DNA of 7,833 nt from Hyphomicrobiales bacterium (lineage in GTDB: Bacteria > Pseudomonadota > Alphaproteobacteria > Rhizobiales > Aestuariivirgaceae). Where the stretch lies: positions 1 through 7,833 of the forward strand of contig JAHFPK010000124.1 in assembly GCA_023266715.1 (NCBI GenBank), in the 5' to 3' direction. Shown one piece after another: positions 7,466 to 7,833 of the stretch. The notes under the pieces were generated by a model. It did no database searches. It worked only from the letters and a program-made list of their open reading frames with translations, and was not told the origin of the DNA. How positions within the stretch are numbered: position 1 is the stretch's first letter; the number at the start of each line of letters is the position of its first letter. The position numbers and the translations under genes are program-made.

Positions 7466-7833
7466 TCCAGCAGGGTGAAACCATTTGCCTTAAAGATCAA
7501 TTGGGCTTCTCTTGAGAATAGAAAATCCAGGAACGTTGAGCTGTCGGGGTTGGTCGAGGATGCGATGATGGCAACGGGATAGACAATTGGTGCATGGCTG
7601 GCTTCGGGGAAATTGGCAATGACCAGAACCTTCGGTTCCGCCACGGCATCACTGCCATAGACAATGCCAAGCTTGGCTTCGCCACGGGCAACGAGGGCTA
7701 GGGCGCTGCGAACATTTTCCTGCATGACAAGATTTGGTTCGACACTGGTCCAGAGGCCCAGATTTTCCAAGGCGGCCTTGGCGTATTTTCCAGCGGGCAC
7801 GGATTTTACATCACCAACGGCCAGTTTCTCATC
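7462..7833 (-). CDS. modA: Molybdate ABC transporter substrate-binding protein ModA, C-terminal part
   Basis: The frame runs open from the right edge of the window to the stop at 7462-7464, giving 123 residues of the C-terminal half; the start and signal peptide lie outside. ModA is the periplasmic protein that captures molybdate and delivers it to ModB. Recognisable segments are LAVGDVKSVPAGKYAKAALENLG near the visible beginning (4-26), followed by ENVRSALALVARGEAKLGIVYGSDA, which in this family holds ligand-binding contacts (the conserved Tyr in VYGSDA), then HAPIVYPVAIIASS and the final FLDFLFSREAQLIFKANGF, typical of ModA C-termini. The methionine at 7798-7800 is internal and not a start. 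It is the first gene of modABC, and its promoter is not in the window. Confidence 0.95.
   Translation of the reverse strand, partial: DEKLAVGDVKSVPAGKYAKAALENLGLWTSVEPNLVMQENVRSALALVARGEAKLGIVYGSDAVAEPKVLVIANFPEASHAPIVYPVAIIASSTNPDSSTFLDFLFSREAQLIFKANGFTLLE

Noticed and set aside
7798..7800. Start codon for a 112-residue modA
   Set aside because: The frame continues open to the window edge with conserved ModA residues upstream (LAVGDVKSVPAG), so this methionine codon is internal.

Overview
The window looks like a chromosomal segment of an alphaproteobacterium, probably of the Hyphomicrobiales (Rhizobiales) type. The main reasons are the gene order prfA-prmC-DUF4167-clpB, a DUF4167 protein (a family I know essentially only from alphaproteobacteria), and moderately GC-rich coding sequence. 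Genus and species cannot be told from the sequence alone. There is no rRNA, tRNA, CRISPR array, insertion sequence or phage gene.

Left half, plus strand: the 3' end of prfA (release factor 1) overlaps prmC, the methyltransferase that modifies the GGQ motif of release factors, so the two form a translation-termination unit. A 318-bp gene-free stretch follows. Next come a DUF4167 protein that appears to start at TTG, and then clpB, the Hsp104-family disaggregase. The 109-bp gap between DUF4167 and clpB is the most information-dense non-coding part of the window. A heat-shock (sigma-32-like) promoter is laid over the intrinsic terminator of the DUF4167 gene. Downstream, the predicted 5' leader can fold so that the clpB Shine-Dalgarno is either paired or freed by a competing hairpin. 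This is a candidate RNA thermometer or bistable leader and is the best lead here.

Right half: a molybdate module in convergent arrangement. On the plus strand lie a short ModE-type winged-helix regulator without the molybdate-binding domain and an overlapping MmcQ/YjbR-family gene. On the minus strand lies modABC, the ABC molybdate importer (modA truncated by the window end). Its genes are linked by two 4-bp ATGA overlaps. yjbR and modC overlap tail to tail by 9 bp, and a perfect 8-bp hairpin just beyond the modC stop, inside yjbR, is the likely operon terminator. The natural reading is that the ModE-like protein regulates modABC, but it would have to get the metal signal without its own sensor domain.

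Most of the window is ordinary core sequence. All coding calls rest on recognised family motifs. The regulatory calls were made by reading the sequence by eye and have no computed folding energies or expression data behind them.
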